DNA from: SZUA-430 sp044375275
GTDB lineage: Bacteria; Pseudomonadota; Alphaproteobacteria; Micropepsales; Micropepsaceae
DNA length: 12,811 nt
Direction of reading: 5' to 3'
Assembly (NCBI GenBank): GCA_044375275.1
Contig: JBILMZ010000091.1
Coordinates: forward strand, 1 to 12,811
The notes below the pieces were generated by a model. It saw nothing but the letters and a program-made list of their open reading frames with translations. It made no database searches and was not told the DNA's origin. Below are positions 12,467-12,811 of the stretch, in pieces. The stretch's first letter is position 1; every line of letters begins with the position of its first letter. The translations under genes and the position numbers were made by a program.

Positions 12467-12811
12467 CTAGTGCGGGGACTCCCGCTCGATTTCAACGCCC
12501 ACCGATTTGGCTTCGGCGACCACCTTGAGCTTCTCGATGCGGACGCGCGCAACACGCACGCGCGGATCGGACAGGCAGAAATCGGCAATCCGGTCCGCAA
12601 GCGTCTCGACAAGATTGAGGTGCCCGCCAGCGAGGATGTCCTTGATGCCATCGACGACGGCCCCATAGTCAACAACATTGGCAAGCTTGTCCTCGAGCGG
12701 AACAGCCCCCTCTTCAACTGTCAGGTCCACGTTGATCAGGACAGGCTGGCTGCGCCCCTGTTCGCGATGATAGACGCCGATATTGGCCTCGAGTTCGAGG
12801 TCCCGGACGAA
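12467..12811 (-). CDS. folB: Dihydroneopterin aldolase (5' end cut by window edge)
   Basis: The open frame enters from the right edge and ends at TAG 12467-12469, showing 114 residues without the start codon. FolB splits 7,8-dihydroneopterin to 6-hydroxymethyl-dihydropterin and glycolaldehyde in folate synthesis. Matches to the family are LEANIGVYHREQG (active-site Glu), VLINVDLTVEEG, NVVDYGAVVDGIKDIL, LVETLADRIADFCL and the C-terminal IEKLKVVAEAKSVGVEIERES, in which the Lys of Glu-Lys-Leu aligns with the catalytic Lys of E. coli FolB. The usual Pro after that Lys is Leu here. It lies 17 bases before uvrC on the same strand. The FolX epimerase is a less likely alternative. Confidence 0.85.
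   Translation of the reverse strand, partial: FVRDLELEANIGVYHREQGRSQPVLINVDLTVEEGAVPLEDKLANVVDYGAVVDGIKDILAGGHLNLVETLADRIADFCLSDPRVRVARVRIEKLKVVAEAKSVGVEIERESPH

Noticed and set aside
1..12811. Mobile element, prophage, CRISPR or toxin-antitoxin system
   Set aside because: No transposase, integrase, direct repeat array or toxin-antitoxin pair is visible. All major open frames belong to housekeeping or regulatory families.

Overview
The window reads as a chromosomal stretch of a moderately GC-rich alphaproteobacterium. The evidence is the gene neighbourhoods (lgt / NDUFAF7-like methyltransferase / pgeF; uvrC-pgsA-moaD-moaE; MarR-OmpR-EnvZ beside ilvE), the protein sequences, and Caulobacter-style promoter elements. 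A Hyphomonadaceae/Caulobacterales-type lineage is my best guess; nothing here proves it. I see no mobile elements, CRISPR arrays, tRNA or rRNA, and coding density is very high.

Layout. (1) 1-3086, minus strand: lgt, a MidA/NDUFAF7-like methyltransferase, pgeF, and a lipoprotein gene cut by the left edge. All are joined by 4-base start/stop overlaps, so this is one translationally coupled operon for envelope maturation. (2) 3087-3553: a 467-base divergent intergenic region. It holds the probable lgt promoter, a good sigma70-like promoter facing right, and a chain of strong inverted repeats that folds on paper into a three-way-junction RNA followed by a GC-rich hairpin. This is the most interesting part of the window. 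(3) 3554-5560, plus strand: a YbjN-family protein, proC (proline biosynthesis) and a TetR-like regulator. (4) 8100-5557, minus strand: marR, an OmpR-type response regulator and an EnvZ-type histidine kinase, resembling the petP/petR (CenR-like) arrangement of other alphaproteobacteria. (5) 8241-9125, plus strand: ilvE, divergent from marR, with a dyad symmetry lying over both predicted promoters. (6) 12811-9122, minus strand: folB (cut by the right edge), uvrC, pgsA, moaD and moaE, covering folate synthesis, DNA repair, phospholipid synthesis and molybdopterin synthase.

The genes are nearly all housekeeping. The architecture is the distinctive part. Six same-strand junctions are ATGA or GTGA overlaps. 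Both convergent gene pairs (tetR/kinase and ilvE/moaE) end in a shared CTAG whose two strands each supply one TAG stop, leaving no intergenic room for a terminator. The previously undescribed element, if there is one, is most likely the structured RNA or leader at about 3230-3520.
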